NCBI RefSeq assembly: GCF_030123365.1
Contig: NZ_CP126107.1
Span: forward strand, 791,501 to 855,500
From: Neobacillus sp. SuZ13
Lineage (GTDB): Bacteria; Bacillota; Bacilli; Bacillales; Cytobacillaceae
Reading direction: 5' to 3'
Length of the DNA: 64,000 bases
Position numbers and translations under genes: made by a program. Below the pieces are notes generated by a model. The model made no database searches, had not been told where the DNA came from, and saw only the letters and a program-made list of their open reading frames with translations. The number at the start of each line of letters is the position of its first letter. Position 1 is the stretch's first letter. Of this stretch, positions 40,748 through 49,237 are shown piece after piece.

Positions 40748-41969
40748 ATTGTTATTGTTTTTCGTCATTGTTTGTTTATTAACAGGTTGTTGGGATCGTC
40801 AAGAAATTGAAGACAAAGCCTATGTGATCGGACTAGGACTAGATCGCTCTAAAGATGAAGGGAAAATCTTAGTCACCATGTTACTTGCCAATCCGGAAGT
40901 GGGCAGTATGCAAGGTGGTGGTGGGTCAACCGAAAAGCCTCGGGAAATTGTCTCGTTTGATGCCAATGATTTCATTGCGGCGAAAGCTACAGGCAATTCC
41001 GTCATCTCCCGGGATATTAGTTATGAACTATTAAAAATTATTGTTGTATCCGAGGAATATGCAAAAGACAAAGAGTTTATTAGGAAGTTTTACGACATCT
41101 TAAAGGATAAAGACATTCGCTTGGATTGTCATTTAGCCATATCTAAAGAAAAGGCAAGTGAATATTTTATTAATAATCAGCCGAAAATGGAAACAAGACC
41201 ACATAAATACTTTCAATTCATGATTAATCACGGAATTGAAAATGGGTTCATCCCAGATTCCACCCTCTTTCGTTTTTTTACAACATTGGAAAGGGGGACA
41301 GATTTCTTTTTGGCGATGTACACAACAGCTGCTATGGAAAAAAATCCTCAAATAAAAAGTGAAGATGAATACATGGCAGGGCAATTGGATGCTACAGGCG
41401 AATTGGATGCTACACAGTTTATTGGGTCAGCTGTCTTTAGGAATGGCATGATGATTGATAAGCTAACCGGTCAAGAAACACGTAATATCAATATTCTAGA
41501 TGATTCAACGAACATCCATGATATATTGGTTGATATACCTGATCCTTTTTCGGACGATCAGTTGCAGTTTGCAGCAAGAGTTATGAAAACAGAAAGTAAT
41601 AAAGTGGAGATGGACTTAAAGGGTCAAAGGCCAAAGATTTTTATAACCATCCCTTTAAAGATAGAAATTATCTCAAACCCGTCAATGGTCAACTATACAG
41701 AGAAAAAAAATCAACAAATAGTAAAAAAACAAATAGCCGCTCATATAAAAACACTGAACGAAAAATTGTTAAAAAAAACTCAAACAAAATTTAAAGGTGT
41801 ACCTTATCCATTATCCATGTATGCTCGCAAATACTTTGGGACGATCCAGGAATATAAAAAATTCAATTGGGGAAAATCATATCAGAAAGCGGACATTCAT
41901 GTGAAAGTAGATGTTGAAATTGTTGATTATGGTAAAAGAATAAAAAAACCTCGAACGGTGGGGGCATAA
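40722..41969 (+). CDS. Germinant receptor C subunit, lipoprotein (Ger(x)C family)
   Basis: A 415-residue lipoprotein: lipobox LLTGC with Cys23, then WDRQEIEDKAYVIGLGLDRS, the standard Ger(x)C opening. The three-domain C subunit sits on the outer face of the spore inner membrane and is essential for receptor function. It overlaps the B gene by 26 bases. A gene for a 51-residue membrane protein starts with the very next base after its stop codon. Confidence 0.9.
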   Translation: MKKKEAVCRLLLFFVIVCLLTGCWDRQEIEDKAYVIGLGLDRSKDEGKILVTMLLANPEVGSMQGGGGSTEKPREIVSFDANDFIAAKATGNSVISRDISYELLKIIVVSEEYAKDKEFIRKFYDILKDKDIRLDCHLAISKEKASEYFINNQPKMETRPHKYFQFMINHGIENGFIPDSTLFRFFTTLERGTDFFLAMYTTAAMEKNPQIKSEDEYMAGQLDATGELDATQFIGSAVFRNGMMIDKLTGQETRNINILDDSTNIHDILVDIPDPFSDDQLQFAARVMKTESNKVEMDLKGQRPKIFITIPLKIEIISNPSMVNYTEKKNQQIVKKQIAAHIKTLNEKLLKKTQTKFKGVPYPLSMYARKYFGTIQEYKKFNWGKSYQKADIHVKVDVEIVDYGKRIKKPRTVGA

Positions 41970-42125
41970 TTGAAAATATTTATTTACGTTAGTCTGTTTT
42001 TAATTATTGTTTATACCATGGGATTCGGCGTTTCCATGTGGAAGGAAAAACAAAAAATGGGTGCATTGGCCATATTTTTTCTTTCTCTTTGCTTGATTAT
42101 CCTGCCTTTCTTCTCGATCCTTTAA
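41970..42125 (+). CDS. Small two-helix protein, candidate D subunit of the germinant receptor
   Basis: A TTG directly abuts the stop of the C-subunit gene and opens a 51-codon frame with two hydrophobic helices (KIFIYVSLFLIIVYTMGFG and ALAIFFLSLCLIILPFFSI) joined by the basic loop WKEKQKKM. Small two-helix D proteins are encoded with some Bacillus ger operons and modulate germination. Position, length and topology fit such a D subunit, but no ribosome site is separate from the C gene (GGTGGGGG lies at its end). A terminator follows at 42162. Confidence 0.65.
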   Translation: MKIFIYVSLFLIIVYTMGFGVSMWKEKQKMGALAIFFLSLCLIILPFFSIL

Positions 42126-42161
42126 AACTAATTTCAATCGCTAATACAATACCAAACACCG

Positions 42162-42185
42162 AGGGCTGGATATTCAGTCCTTTTT
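42162..42185 (+). terminator. Terminator of the ger operon
   Basis: AGGGCTG and CAGTCCT pair (one G-T) around GATATT, followed by TTTTT. Confidence 0.7.
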
Positions 42186-42193
42186 CACAAATA

Positions 42194-42230
42194 ATTAGTT
42201 TGTTGTATGGATAAACTAATAAAATATAAT
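42194..42230 (+). promoter_or_regulatory. Operator and promoter of the ROK regulator gene
   Basis: ATTAGTTT (42194-42201) and AAACTAAT (42213-42220) are perfect inverted repeats 11 bases apart, followed by TATAAT at 42225. The TTAGTTTGTT arm resembles operators of XylR-type ROK repressors; the site overlaps the -35 region, as in autorepression. Confidence 0.6.
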
Positions 42231-42353
42231 GAATAAAGTGTTTTTAATAATAGAAGTGTAATTTTACTAATAATTAATTTATAATAGAAGTAAATGACCA
42301 GAATAATATAATGACTTAATTTATGCATTATACAAACGGGGTGTAAACTATTG

Positions 42354-43508
42354 ATGATCGCGGATCAAATATTAGTGAAAAAAATGAACCAAAAGGTATT
42401 ATTGAATGAAATTGTATCTAATTCCCCAATCTCGAGGGCGAGATTATCTGAAATAACAGGATTAAATAAGTCGACTGTATCTTCACAAGTAAATACTTTA
42501 ATAGAAAAGAAGCTGATTTTTGAAATCGGACAAGGGCAATCCAGCGGCGGGAGAAAGCCTGTGATGCTTGTTTTTAATAAAAATGCCGGTTATTCAATTG
42601 GCATTGATATCGGCGTTGATTCAATCAATGGAATTCTAACAGATTTAAAGGGAAACATTGTCGTAGATCAATCCCATCAATTAGAGAAACCATCATTTGA
42701 TCGAAACAAAGATGTTCTATTTTCCATGATTAAGGAACTTAGCAATCAAATCCCTGATTCTCCTTATGGTTTAATTGGCATCGGGATATGTGTTCCAGGC
42801 CTTGTCAGTACAGAGCAAAAGGTCATTTTTACTCCTAACTTCGACTGGAATTATCAAATTGACTTAAAAGCTGACATCGAAAAGGAATTTCAAGTACCCG
42901 TCTTTATTGAAAATGAGGCCAATGCTGGTGCCTATGGAGAAAAAGTCTTCGGGGCAGCTAAAAATTACGAAAACTTAATTTACGTGAGTGTCGGAACGGG
43001 AATCGGGATCGGCATTGTCATTAATCATGATATATATCGAGGGGTCAATGGGTTCGCTGGTGAAATGGGTCATTTAACCATCGACTATAATGGACTCAAA
43101 TGCAGTTGCGGCAACAAAGGGTGCTGGGAATTATACGCCTCTGAAAAAGCATTACTCCACACTTTTCAGCAAAACAATCGTATCAATACCAGTCAGGAAC
43201 TAATCCATCTGGCCAACCAAAATGATCCAGATGTATTAATGGCATTACAAAATTTCGGCTTTTACCTTGGAATTGGATTGACAAGCATCTTAAATACATT
43301 TAACCCACAAGCAGTTATTATCCGGAATGACATTGTTGAAGCTCTGCCTATGGTGATGAACTCAATTAGAAATTCTATATCATCGAGGAGTAATGACCAG
43401 TTTAGCAACACTCAGGAACTATTTCTCTCTTCCTTAGGAAAAAATGCTCCTGCCTTAGGGACGTCTTCAATTGTTATTGAACATTTCTTAGAAATGTTTA
43501 CATCTTAA
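42354..43508 (+). CDS. ROK family transcriptional regulator (XylR/NagC type)
   Basis: A 384-residue protein: N-terminal winged helix (SPISRARLSEITGLNKSTVSSQVNTLIEKKLI) joined by GRKPVMLVFN to a ROK sugar-kinase-like domain with GIDIGVDSINGILTDLKGNIV, ENEANAGAYGE, VSVGTGIGIGIVINHDIYRG and the zinc motif CSCGNKGCWELYAS. These regulators sense sugars or sugar phosphates. The upstream palindrome resembles a XylR operator, but no xylose genes are present; a 2-hydroxyacid dehydrogenase gene follows after 31 bases and may be the co-transcribed target. ATG 42354 is used; TTG 42351 precedes it. Confidence 0.85.
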   Translation: MIADQILVKKMNQKVLLNEIVSNSPISRARLSEITGLNKSTVSSQVNTLIEKKLIFEIGQGQSSGGRKPVMLVFNKNAGYSIGIDIGVDSINGILTDLKGNIVVDQSHQLEKPSFDRNKDVLFSMIKELSNQIPDSPYGLIGIGICVPGLVSTEQKVIFTPNFDWNYQIDLKADIEKEFQVPVFIENEANAGAYGEKVFGAAKNYENLIYVSVGTGIGIGIVINHDIYRGVNGFAGEMGHLTIDYNGLKCSCGNKGCWELYASEKALLHTFQQNNRINTSQELIHLANQNDPDVLMALQNFGFYLGIGLTSILNTFNPQAVIIRNDIVEALPMVMNSIRNSISSRSNDQFSNTQELFLSSLGKNAPALGTSSIVIEHFLEMFTS

Positions 43509-43539
43509 ATCAGGTACATGCTGAAAGGTGGAGGTAGGT

Positions 43540-44511
43540 TTGAAAAAAACGATTTATATTACGAGAAAGCTACCCGGAGAAATTGTCGATAAACTTTCAA
43601 GTCAATTTCATGTAAAGATGTGGTCTGAAGAAAATGTTCCCGTTCCAAGAGATGTGTTATTAAAAGAAATTGAAGAGGTAGACGGGCTGATCTGTCTATT
43701 AACAGAAAAGATTGACGAAGAGGTCCTGAGTAAAGCGAAACAGTTACAGGTCATTAGTAATATTGCGGTTGGCTATAATAATATCGATATTCAAACGGCA
43801 ACAGATAGGGGAATGATCGTAACTAACACACCTGGCGTATTAACCGAAACGACAGCGGATTTAACGTTTGCCCTTCTAATGGCAGCAGCTAGAAGAGTGG
43901 TTGAGGGATCGGATTATTTGCGCAGTGGGGAATGGGGCGCCTGGTCCCTTATGCAAATGACTGGACAGGATATTTATGGGGCCACCTTAGGAATTATTGG
44001 ATTAGGCAGAATTGGCGAAGCCCTCGTTAAGCGGGCGCATGGGTTTGATATGAACGTTCTCTATCATAATCGGACACGGAAATTGGAAAAAGAAGAACAG
44101 CTAGGAATTCACTACAGAGAAATGAGGGACTTGTTACAGCAATCTGATTTTGTTTGCCTGCTGCTGCCGTACAGTCCTGAAGTTCACCACTTGATCGGTA
44201 AAGATGAATTGTCGCTCATGAAAAAAGATGCGATTCTGATCAATACCGCAAGAGGGGGCATTGTTGATGAAGAAGCATTATATCATTCATTGAAAGATGG
44301 AGAGATTTGGGGAGCCGGGCTGGATGTATTTGAACAAGAACCCGTATCATTGGATCACCCCTTATTGTCCCTGCCAAATGTGGTAACACTCCCGCACATT
44401 GGAAGTGCAAGTGTGAAAACAAGAATGAAGATGGCTCATTTAGCTTCCGATAATATGCTGAGTGTATTAACAGGAGGTGAAGCCCTTACCCCAGTTAATA
44501 CTAAAAAGTAA
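43540..44511 (+). CDS. D-2-hydroxyacid dehydrogenase (glyoxylate/hydroxypyruvate/2-ketogluconate reductase type)
   Basis: About 323 residues from TTG 43540, with GGAGGTAGG upstream. NAD(P)-binding GLGRIGEALVKRAHGF sits in the middle, with the family Arg in NTARGGIVDEEAL, Glu in VFEQEP and the catalytic His in LPHIGSAS. The closest Bacillus type is YvcT-like glyoxylate/2-ketogluconate reductase. Placed directly after a sugar-responsive ROK regulator, it probably reduces a 2-keto sugar acid. NADPH versus NADH use is not clear from the sequence. Confidence 0.85.
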   Translation: MKKTIYITRKLPGEIVDKLSSQFHVKMWSEENVPVPRDVLLKEIEEVDGLICLLTEKIDEEVLSKAKQLQVISNIAVGYNNIDIQTATDRGMIVTNTPGVLTETTADLTFALLMAAARRVVEGSDYLRSGEWGAWSLMQMTGQDIYGATLGIIGLGRIGEALVKRAHGFDMNVLYHNRTRKLEKEEQLGIHYREMRDLLQQSDFVCLLLPYSPEVHHLIGKDELSLMKKDAILINTARGGIVDEEALYHSLKDGEIWGAGLDVFEQEPVSLDHPLLSLPNVVTLPHIGSASVKTRMKMAHLASDNMLSVLTGGEALTPVNTKK

Positions 44512-44811
44512 AATACGATACTTTTCTGAAATATTTGTTAAGAAGGATGGTCTTCGCAAGAGGTGTCAATATTACTTCTCATTATAATTATTGGTAGTTT
44601 TTCTGTAATTTGGTAAAAGGTGCAAAAAGGACTGTTTTTTCTTGATAGTGAAAGAGACTTAGAGTATCAGGAGTTAGCTTGAAATAAAGTTTCTAATAGA
44701 ATGGATCATACTTTCTGTTGTAAAATATTTCCTCAAATATGACAAAAATCATATGTTACGATGAATTTGCGGAAAAACGGCAAATTGTCGAAATAGGAGG
44801 AAGAATCAATA
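44512..44811. other. 300-base interval without recognised genes
   Basis: Apart from the AGGAGG of the CAP-domain gene (44794-44805 region) and a short inverted repeat near 44765-44790 (TTTGCGG ... CGGCAAA), nothing distinctive is seen. Confidence 0.4.
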
Positions 44812-45519
44812 ATGAAGAAAAAAGCAATTCTTACTGTTGCAGCTGCAGCGGCATTAATGATGTCAAATCCGGTCTTAAATAAAGCCCATGCGGCCACTAA
44901 TAGCCCGTCGGTACAGGAAAAGGTCTATGTATACCAAGGGACAAATATGAATGAAATTAATAATGTCATTGAGAAATATCTTGCTAGTTTAGGATTTACT
45001 TTTTCACATAATACTATAAAGCAGCCAACTCAGTCTCAACCGGATCAAACGATCGCAACACAAGAGCCTGCTCAAACTGCGCCACAGCCTGTCCAGCATC
45101 AACCGGCACCTGTGACGAATACAGCCCAAAATACTAGTACCTTAAGTGCTTATGAGCAAAAAGTAGTTGATTTAACCAATCAAGAACGAGCTAAAAATGG
45201 CTTACCGGCCCTTGAAGTGGATGTAACACTTAGCAAAATGGCACATGAAAAATCACGTGATATGTCTGCAAATGGCTACTTTAGCCATACAAGCCCAACA
45301 TACGGTTCACCTTTTGATATGATGAAGAAGTATGGGATTACCTATCGTTATGCAGGTGAAAATATTGCCATGGGACAGCGTACTCCTGAAGAAGTCGTCA
45401 AAGCTTGGATGAATAGTGAAGGACATCGTAAGAATATACTTAGCCCGAATTACAATTATATTGGGGTTGGTTATGTCTCGCAGGGGAACTATTGGACACA
45501 GGAATTTATTGGTAAATAG
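44812..45519 (+). CDS. Secreted CAP-domain (SCP/YkwD-like) protein
   Basis: A 235-residue exported protein: signal peptide (MKKKAILTVAAAAALMMSNP ... KAHA), a short N-terminal domain (about 35-65), a Gln/Pro/Thr-rich linker (about 68-110), then a CAP domain with LTNQERAKNGLPALEVDVTLSKMAHEKSRDM, GYFSHTSP, YAGENIAMG and AWMNSEGHRKNIL. The CAP site residues (His, Glu, His) are intact. Bacillus relatives such as YkwD, and spore-associated relatives, are abundant in soils; the bacterial function is unsettled. AGGAGGAAG gives a clear start. Confidence 0.88.
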   Translation: MKKKAILTVAAAAALMMSNPVLNKAHAATNSPSVQEKVYVYQGTNMNEINNVIEKYLASLGFTFSHNTIKQPTQSQPDQTIATQEPAQTAPQPVQHQPAPVTNTAQNTSTLSAYEQKVVDLTNQERAKNGLPALEVDVTLSKMAHEKSRDMSANGYFSHTSPTYGSPFDMMKKYGITYRYAGENIAMGQRTPEEVVKAWMNSEGHRKNILSPNYNYIGVGYVSQGNYWTQEFIGK

Positions 45520-45528
45520 GAAGATGAG

Positions 45529-45559
45529 AGCTTGGGGATGAATGATCCTCAAGCTTTTT
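45529..45559 (+). terminator. Terminator after CAP-domain gene
   Basis: AGCTTGGGGAT pairs with ATCCTCAAGCT (one G-T) around a five-base loop; TTTTT follows. Confidence 0.85.
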
Positions 45560-45667
45560 AGTATTAAACTATAAAAATCATATAGTGACAGGAATTAGTT
45601 GAATGAATCTTGAATTACTAAAGGGGTAAATTAAAAGGTATAGTATATAAATTTAAGGGGTGGAAAA

Positions 45668-46045
45668 ATGAAAGTATTAGGATTTGGCGGCATCTTTTGG
45701 AGATCAAAAAATATAGAAACTTTAAAAAAATGGTATAACGACGTTCTAGGTATCCCTATGGACAATGATTGGAATATGACGATCATTACTCCTGGAGCAG
45801 AGAATAAAACAGCCTTTTCATTTTTTACAGAGGATAACGAATATTTTCCTCAAGAGCAATCTGTTATGTTGAATTTTCAAATTGACAATATGGCTGAGTG
45901 TCTTGAGCATCTTAACCAAAGCGGGGTTCCTCTTTTGAAGGAGCCGGAGCAAAGTGAATTTGGAACATTTATTTGGATTTCTGATCCTGATGGCAGATGG
46001 ATTGAACTGTGGGAAAAACCCACTGACGTTCAGGAAAAGAGATAA
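45668..46045 (+). CDS. VOC (glyoxalase/dioxygenase fold) family protein
   Basis: A 125-residue protein with the paired beta-alpha-beta-beta-beta modules of the VOC fold: FGGIFWRSKNIETLKKWYNDVLGI in the first and FQIDNMAECLEHLNQSGVPLL ... FIWISDPDGRWIELWE in the second, ending with the Glu that often binds the metal. It could be a glyoxalase-like enzyme or a drug-binding protein. GGGGTGG precedes the ATG. No partner gene is adjacent. Confidence 0.8.
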   Translation: MKVLGFGGIFWRSKNIETLKKWYNDVLGIPMDNDWNMTIITPGAENKTAFSFFTEDNEYFPQEQSVMLNFQIDNMAECLEHLNQSGVPLLKEPEQSEFGTFIWISDPDGRWIELWEKPTDVQEKR

Positions 46046-46383
46046 TAGGCACGAATGTTTTCTTCATGACAAACAAACGGAGCCATTTAAGAAATCGGTT
46101 ATAATCTTGCTCAAGATCCGGAATTAAAGCAAAGGAAGATTAGCCCGTTAACTGCAAATCAGCTTCCTTTAATGAAAGGAAAATAAGTGAAAGTATCCTG
46201 TTTTACCCTCAAAGTTAAGGGAGCATCATTTTAATCTGGTGCTCTTTCCTCAGTATCGGCTCCGCCTACGCCAAATACCATGATAGCCACGCATGCTATC
46301 CCCTCTAAAATGTACTATAACGCTAGATTGTTAATAAAATATGAACTAGTTGTTAATCATCCATTAATTTATTGACTATTAAC

Positions 46384-46401
46384 TAATCAAACGTCTGATT
46401 A
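46384..46401. promoter_or_regulatory. TetR-type palindrome 1
   Basis: TAATCAAACGTCTGATTA is an 18-bp palindrome with one mismatched pair; it shares the core TCAAACG with the second site at 46439. Confidence 0.55.
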
Positions 46402-46438
46402 AATCTCCAGAACCATTGATATAAATGGCTTTGAGAGC

Positions 46439-46458
46439 CTAACCAAACGTTTGATTAG
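46439..46458. promoter_or_regulatory. TetR-type palindrome 2
   Basis: CTAACCAAACGTTTGATTAG is a 20-bp palindrome with one mismatched pair, 55 bases from the first copy (start to start). It lies just past the 3' end of the GyrI-like gene, where no promoter is expected. Confidence 0.55.
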
Positions 46459-46470
46459 AAAAAGTAACGA

Positions 46471-46950
46471 TCATTTTAAAGGAATCCAAATTTCCGAGTA
46501 GTAATCATCACCCCAAGGATCACCAGCTGAATAGACTTCTAAATCTGGCGTCCTAGCGTGCTTGTAATGGTTGGAAGGGAACCATTCGGTGTATATTTGT
46601 TTCCACACTTTTTGAATAGCATCAGGCATTGCACCGTTCACTTCAAATACCGCCCACTTTGAAGCTGGTATCTCGAGATTCATTAAGCCTTCGGGAGTGG
46701 CACCAGTATGTTCCGTAGCAATCCAGTAATCCATTAAATGTGGCTGAGTGTCGCGTTTATCGGCGCATACTCCAAGGACCCCCTTAATTTCCCCGTTATT
46801 CAACTTGAATAATAAATCATTGGTTCCATCTTGATGAACATCAGTCCACATTTTGGGGATCTCTATTAAGTTTTCACCATTCTTACATGAAATCTCCCGC
46901 TTGATTCCAACTACTTGGAAACTTTCTCTTTCGATAATTTTGTACTTCAT
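46471..46950 (-). CDS. GyrI-like/effector-binding domain protein
   Basis: A 159-residue protein from ATG 46950, preceded by AAAGGAGCGG; the frame to 46998 adds 16 unsupported residues. It opens MKYKIIERESFQVVGIKRE and ends PDLEVYSAGDPWGDDYYSEIWIPLK, typical of GyrI-like (SHS2-duplication) domains that bind small molecules, as in the C termini of BmrR/AraC regulators and stand-alone YdeE-like proteins. No DNA-binding domain is attached. It probably binds an amphipathic compound; no function is shown. Confidence 0.8.
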   Translation of the reverse strand: MKYKIIERESFQVVGIKREISCKNGENLIEIPKMWTDVHQDGTNDLLFKLNNGEIKGVLGVCADKRDTQPHLMDYWIATEHTGATPEGLMNLEIPASKWAVFEVNGAMPDAIQKVWKQIYTEWFPSNHYKHARTPDLEVYSAGDPWGDDYYSEIWIPLK

Positions 46951-47193
46951 AGGTTCCGCTCCTTTCAATGGTGGGTATTTGATTATATGATTATCCATAT
47001 TATAGCAATGAAACTTTTTGAATTCCTCTCAATTTCAAACCTCTAAATTAGAGAAAGATCTTTTGCTAAGGTAATTTGAAGGTAAGTTATTCTTCAAAGG
47101 CGAATAAAATGATAGAATTCTATACAGCTAAAAGGATGGTAACGAGTCAGGAAATACTTAGTAAAGTTACTTCTAATTAAGAAGGTGATGAGG

Positions 47194-47439
47194 ATGTTTT
47201 TTCTATTCTTAACGGCAATGATTATATGTTTTGTCGTGGGTACCACTTTATTGGTAAAAGGAACGATAACTGTCGGTGCGATTGCCATAGGTGCAGGAAT
47301 CGTATTATTGCTGTTTATTTTGATTTATTATGGGAAAAAGAAGCATAGAAAAAAGAAATATGATTGGACTCCAGATTGCGATTGTATCCCTGATTTTGAT
47401 TGTGGCCCAGATTGCGACTGTGGGCCGGATTGTAATTAA
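47194..47439 (+). CDS. Two-helix membrane protein with Asp-Cys repeat tail
   Basis: An 81-residue protein from ATG 47194 (GAAGGTGATG upstream). Two helices (FFLFLTAMIICFVVGTTLLV and ITVGAIAIGAGIVLLLFILIYY) are followed by a basic KKKHRKKK and a tail PDCDCIPDFDCGPDCDCGPDC: six cysteines in PDxDCxPDC-like repeats. The acidic Cys tail may bind metal or form crosslinks. A gene for a DUF2085 protein begins four bases after its stop, which suggests a functional pair. No family recognised. Confidence 0.65.
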   Translation: MFFLFLTAMIICFVVGTTLLVKGTITVGAIAIGAGIVLLLFILIYYGKKKHRKKKYDWTPDCDCIPDFDCGPDCDCGPDCN

Positions 47440-47443
47440 TCTA

Positions 47444-47776
47444 ATGAGATTACTAGATATCGTTCCATGTCATCGGATGAAGTCTCGGAGTTTAACCATT
47501 AAGGGATATACTCTCCCTTTATGTGCAAGATGCACGGGAATCTTAGCAGGCTATTTACTTTTCCCACTTTTGTTGATAGCAGGATTACATTTCTCATTAT
47601 TGATCGGGCTCTTTTTAAATGTTCCGATGGTTATTGATGGGTGGACTCAGAAAAGGAAGTATCGGATGAGTAATAATATCTTGAGGGTTACGACTGGTAT
47701 TTTGAGTGGATTTGGGCAAAGCATCGTTATCGTAACCGGAAGTGATTTAATAATAGCCAGTTTATTAGGTGGATAA
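47444..47776 (+). CDS. DUF2085 family membrane protein
   Basis: A 110-residue membrane protein from ATG 47444. The conserved DUF2085 core is present: IVPCHRMKSRSLTIKGYTLPLCARCTGILAGY, with CH and CARC cysteines that probably bind metal, followed by three to four helices. The longer frame from 47330 overlaps the upstream gene in another frame and is an artefact. The family is common in archaea and low-GC bacteria and has no assigned role. Pairing with another Cys-rich membrane protein is notable. Confidence 0.8.
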   Translation: MRLLDIVPCHRMKSRSLTIKGYTLPLCARCTGILAGYLLFPLLLIAGLHFSLLIGLFLNVPMVIDGWTQKRKYRMSNNILRVTTGILSGFGQSIVIVTGSDLIIASLLGG

Positions 47777-47787
47777 AATTATTAAAT

Positions 47788-47815
47788 GGGGCTGCCATTA
47801 TGGCAGCCCTTTTTG
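47788..47815. terminator. Bidirectional terminator after DUF2085 gene
   Basis: GGGCTGCCA and TGGCAGCCC form a nine-pair stem with a TTA loop, followed by TTTTT. Confidence 0.88.
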
Positions 47816-47832
47816 CCTTTATTTTCGGTAAA

Positions 47833-48848
47833 TTATGTTCGGAAAATCTGTTTAACCACTCCATTACCTTCTGAGACCTCTACCTCCGCATATGCCCCAT
47901 TAATGAAGGTGATTTGTGGTGGAAGGTGCCCACAATCAATATCATAAATAACGGGTATTTTTAGCTCATCAGCTAGGTCTTGATAAACATCTTCCACCGT
48001 ATAGTTTTCAACGGGCTTATTGGCTTCACTCCGTCCAAACATTAGGCCTGAACAGTTTTCAAACCAACCAGCTAATTTCATTTGGACTAAGGATCTCCGC
48101 AAATCAGCAGTATTCATTTCACAATTCTCTAAATACCAAATAACAGGCTCTTCGTTTATATGTTTTTTCCTAAAAGCATCTACATCACCGAATGGTGTCC
48201 CGATAAGATGCCTAATAATGTCAACACACCCGCCGAGCAAGCGCCCTTCGATCTTAGCAGGTTGGTTTCCGACAACCTTCCAAACCGTCTGTTCGGTTAA
48301 ATGAAAGACACAGGGGGATGGATTCGAATGCTGCCATTCCTTTTGATAATTTTCAGAGGAATTCTGAATAATAGCTTCTCCCGAGTTCGTTGCTAACACA
48401 GACTCCCACATGGCGGTCGTTTCATCCATTAATTCTCCTCTTAAATCTACGAGATTTGTCCCATGAGCGGTAGCGATACCTGTTTTTAAGGTAATCGCAA
48501 GCAAAAGAGCACTTACATCAGAATAGCCTAAAACCCACTTGTTATTAATCTTTTCATAGTCTATATGTTCGAGAATCTCGATTAATAATTCCCCGCCCCA
48601 TGGTGGAATGATGATGTCAATATCACTGTTTTGCATCATTGCATTAAATTCAGCTGCACGGATTAAAGCTGGAGCTGATTTAGCCTTGTCTTGAGTCCAA
48701 CTTGTTTCTCCACAGACCACCGTGAATCCTCTTTGTCCATCCGGCTGCATGCAAGTCTATAGACTTCATGTAATGGTCCGGGCACACCTGATGAGGGTGC
48801 AGTTACTCCAATGGCAGCTCCCTTTTTTAAATGCGGATAGGTAATCAT
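47833..48848 (-). pseudogene. S66 family (LD-carboxypeptidase/MccF-like) peptidase, frameshifted
   Basis: The 5' part (start ATG 48848, with GGAGGA upstream) reads MITYPHLKKGAAIGVTAPSS, then GPLHEVYRLACSRMDK, the usual S66 N terminus. Near 48725 the continuation GFTVVCGETSWTQDKAKSAP lies in another frame that runs to 47833. The full span is 1016 bases, one short of a whole number of codons, consistent with one missing base in a GACAAAGAGG context. The catalytic pieces are otherwise intact: Ser in LGYSDVSAL, Glu in WYLENCE and His in DCGHLPPQ. The family cleaves L,D-peptide bonds of murein tripeptides or microcin C-type compounds. It is either a recent pseudogene or a base error. Confidence 0.8.
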
Positions 48849-48929
48849 AATAAAAATCCTCCAAAAATACTTTTACATGATTTTACCAAAAGTATTGGTA
48901 ATATTCATCAAAATATTAATTCATTTTAA

Positions 48930-49169
48930 GGTGAGCAATTCTACACCGAGGGATTCCCAGTAAAGAAAGTTGTTGATACGGTAGGTGCTGGTGACGGATT
49001 TGCCGTTGGAGTGGTCAGCGGGATATTAGAAGGTTTACCATTGAAGGAAGCGGTAAAACGCGGAGCAGCCATCGGTGCGCTTGCAGTGATGGCTCCTGGA
49101 GATAACGACGGATTACCTAATCGAGCCAACTTAGAAACTTTTATTGAAGAATCATTGGAGAAGCGTTAA
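48930..49169 (+). pseudogene. kdgK: 3' remnant of a PfkB-type (2-keto-3-deoxygluconate) kinase gene
   Basis: An open frame of 79 codons without a start reads FYTEGFPVKKVVDTVGAGDGFAVG, the anion-hole/catalytic Asp motif of PfkB sugar kinases, and continues to a plausible C terminus ending EESLEKR. A stop codon lies in frame at 48927, and the preceding DNA belongs to the divergent S66 gene region, so about three quarters of the gene is gone. Next to an IclR regulator and a KDPG aldolase gene, the parent was probably kdgK. Confidence 0.8.
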
Positions 49170-49237
49170 TAGAAGAATTGGAAAAAGGTAAAGAGAATCC
49201 GTATTATCAGGTTTTCTTTACCTTTGAATTATCTTGT

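Larger units (their letters stand above)
46046..46470. other. Gene-free interval with a short gene remnant and regulatory palindromes
   Basis: A plus-strand frame without start (46091-46186) ends PELKQRKISPLTANQLP and a stop, with the look of a lost gene's C terminus; the parent family is not recognised. GGAGCATCA/TGGTGCTCTTT near 46220-46250 is a weak hairpin. Two TetR-type palindromes follow (separate entries). Confidence 0.35.

Noticed and set aside
47330..47443. N-terminal extension of the DUF2085 protein
   Set aside because: It overlaps the Cys-tail gene in another frame, and the hydrophobic stretch is a shadow of that gene's tail.
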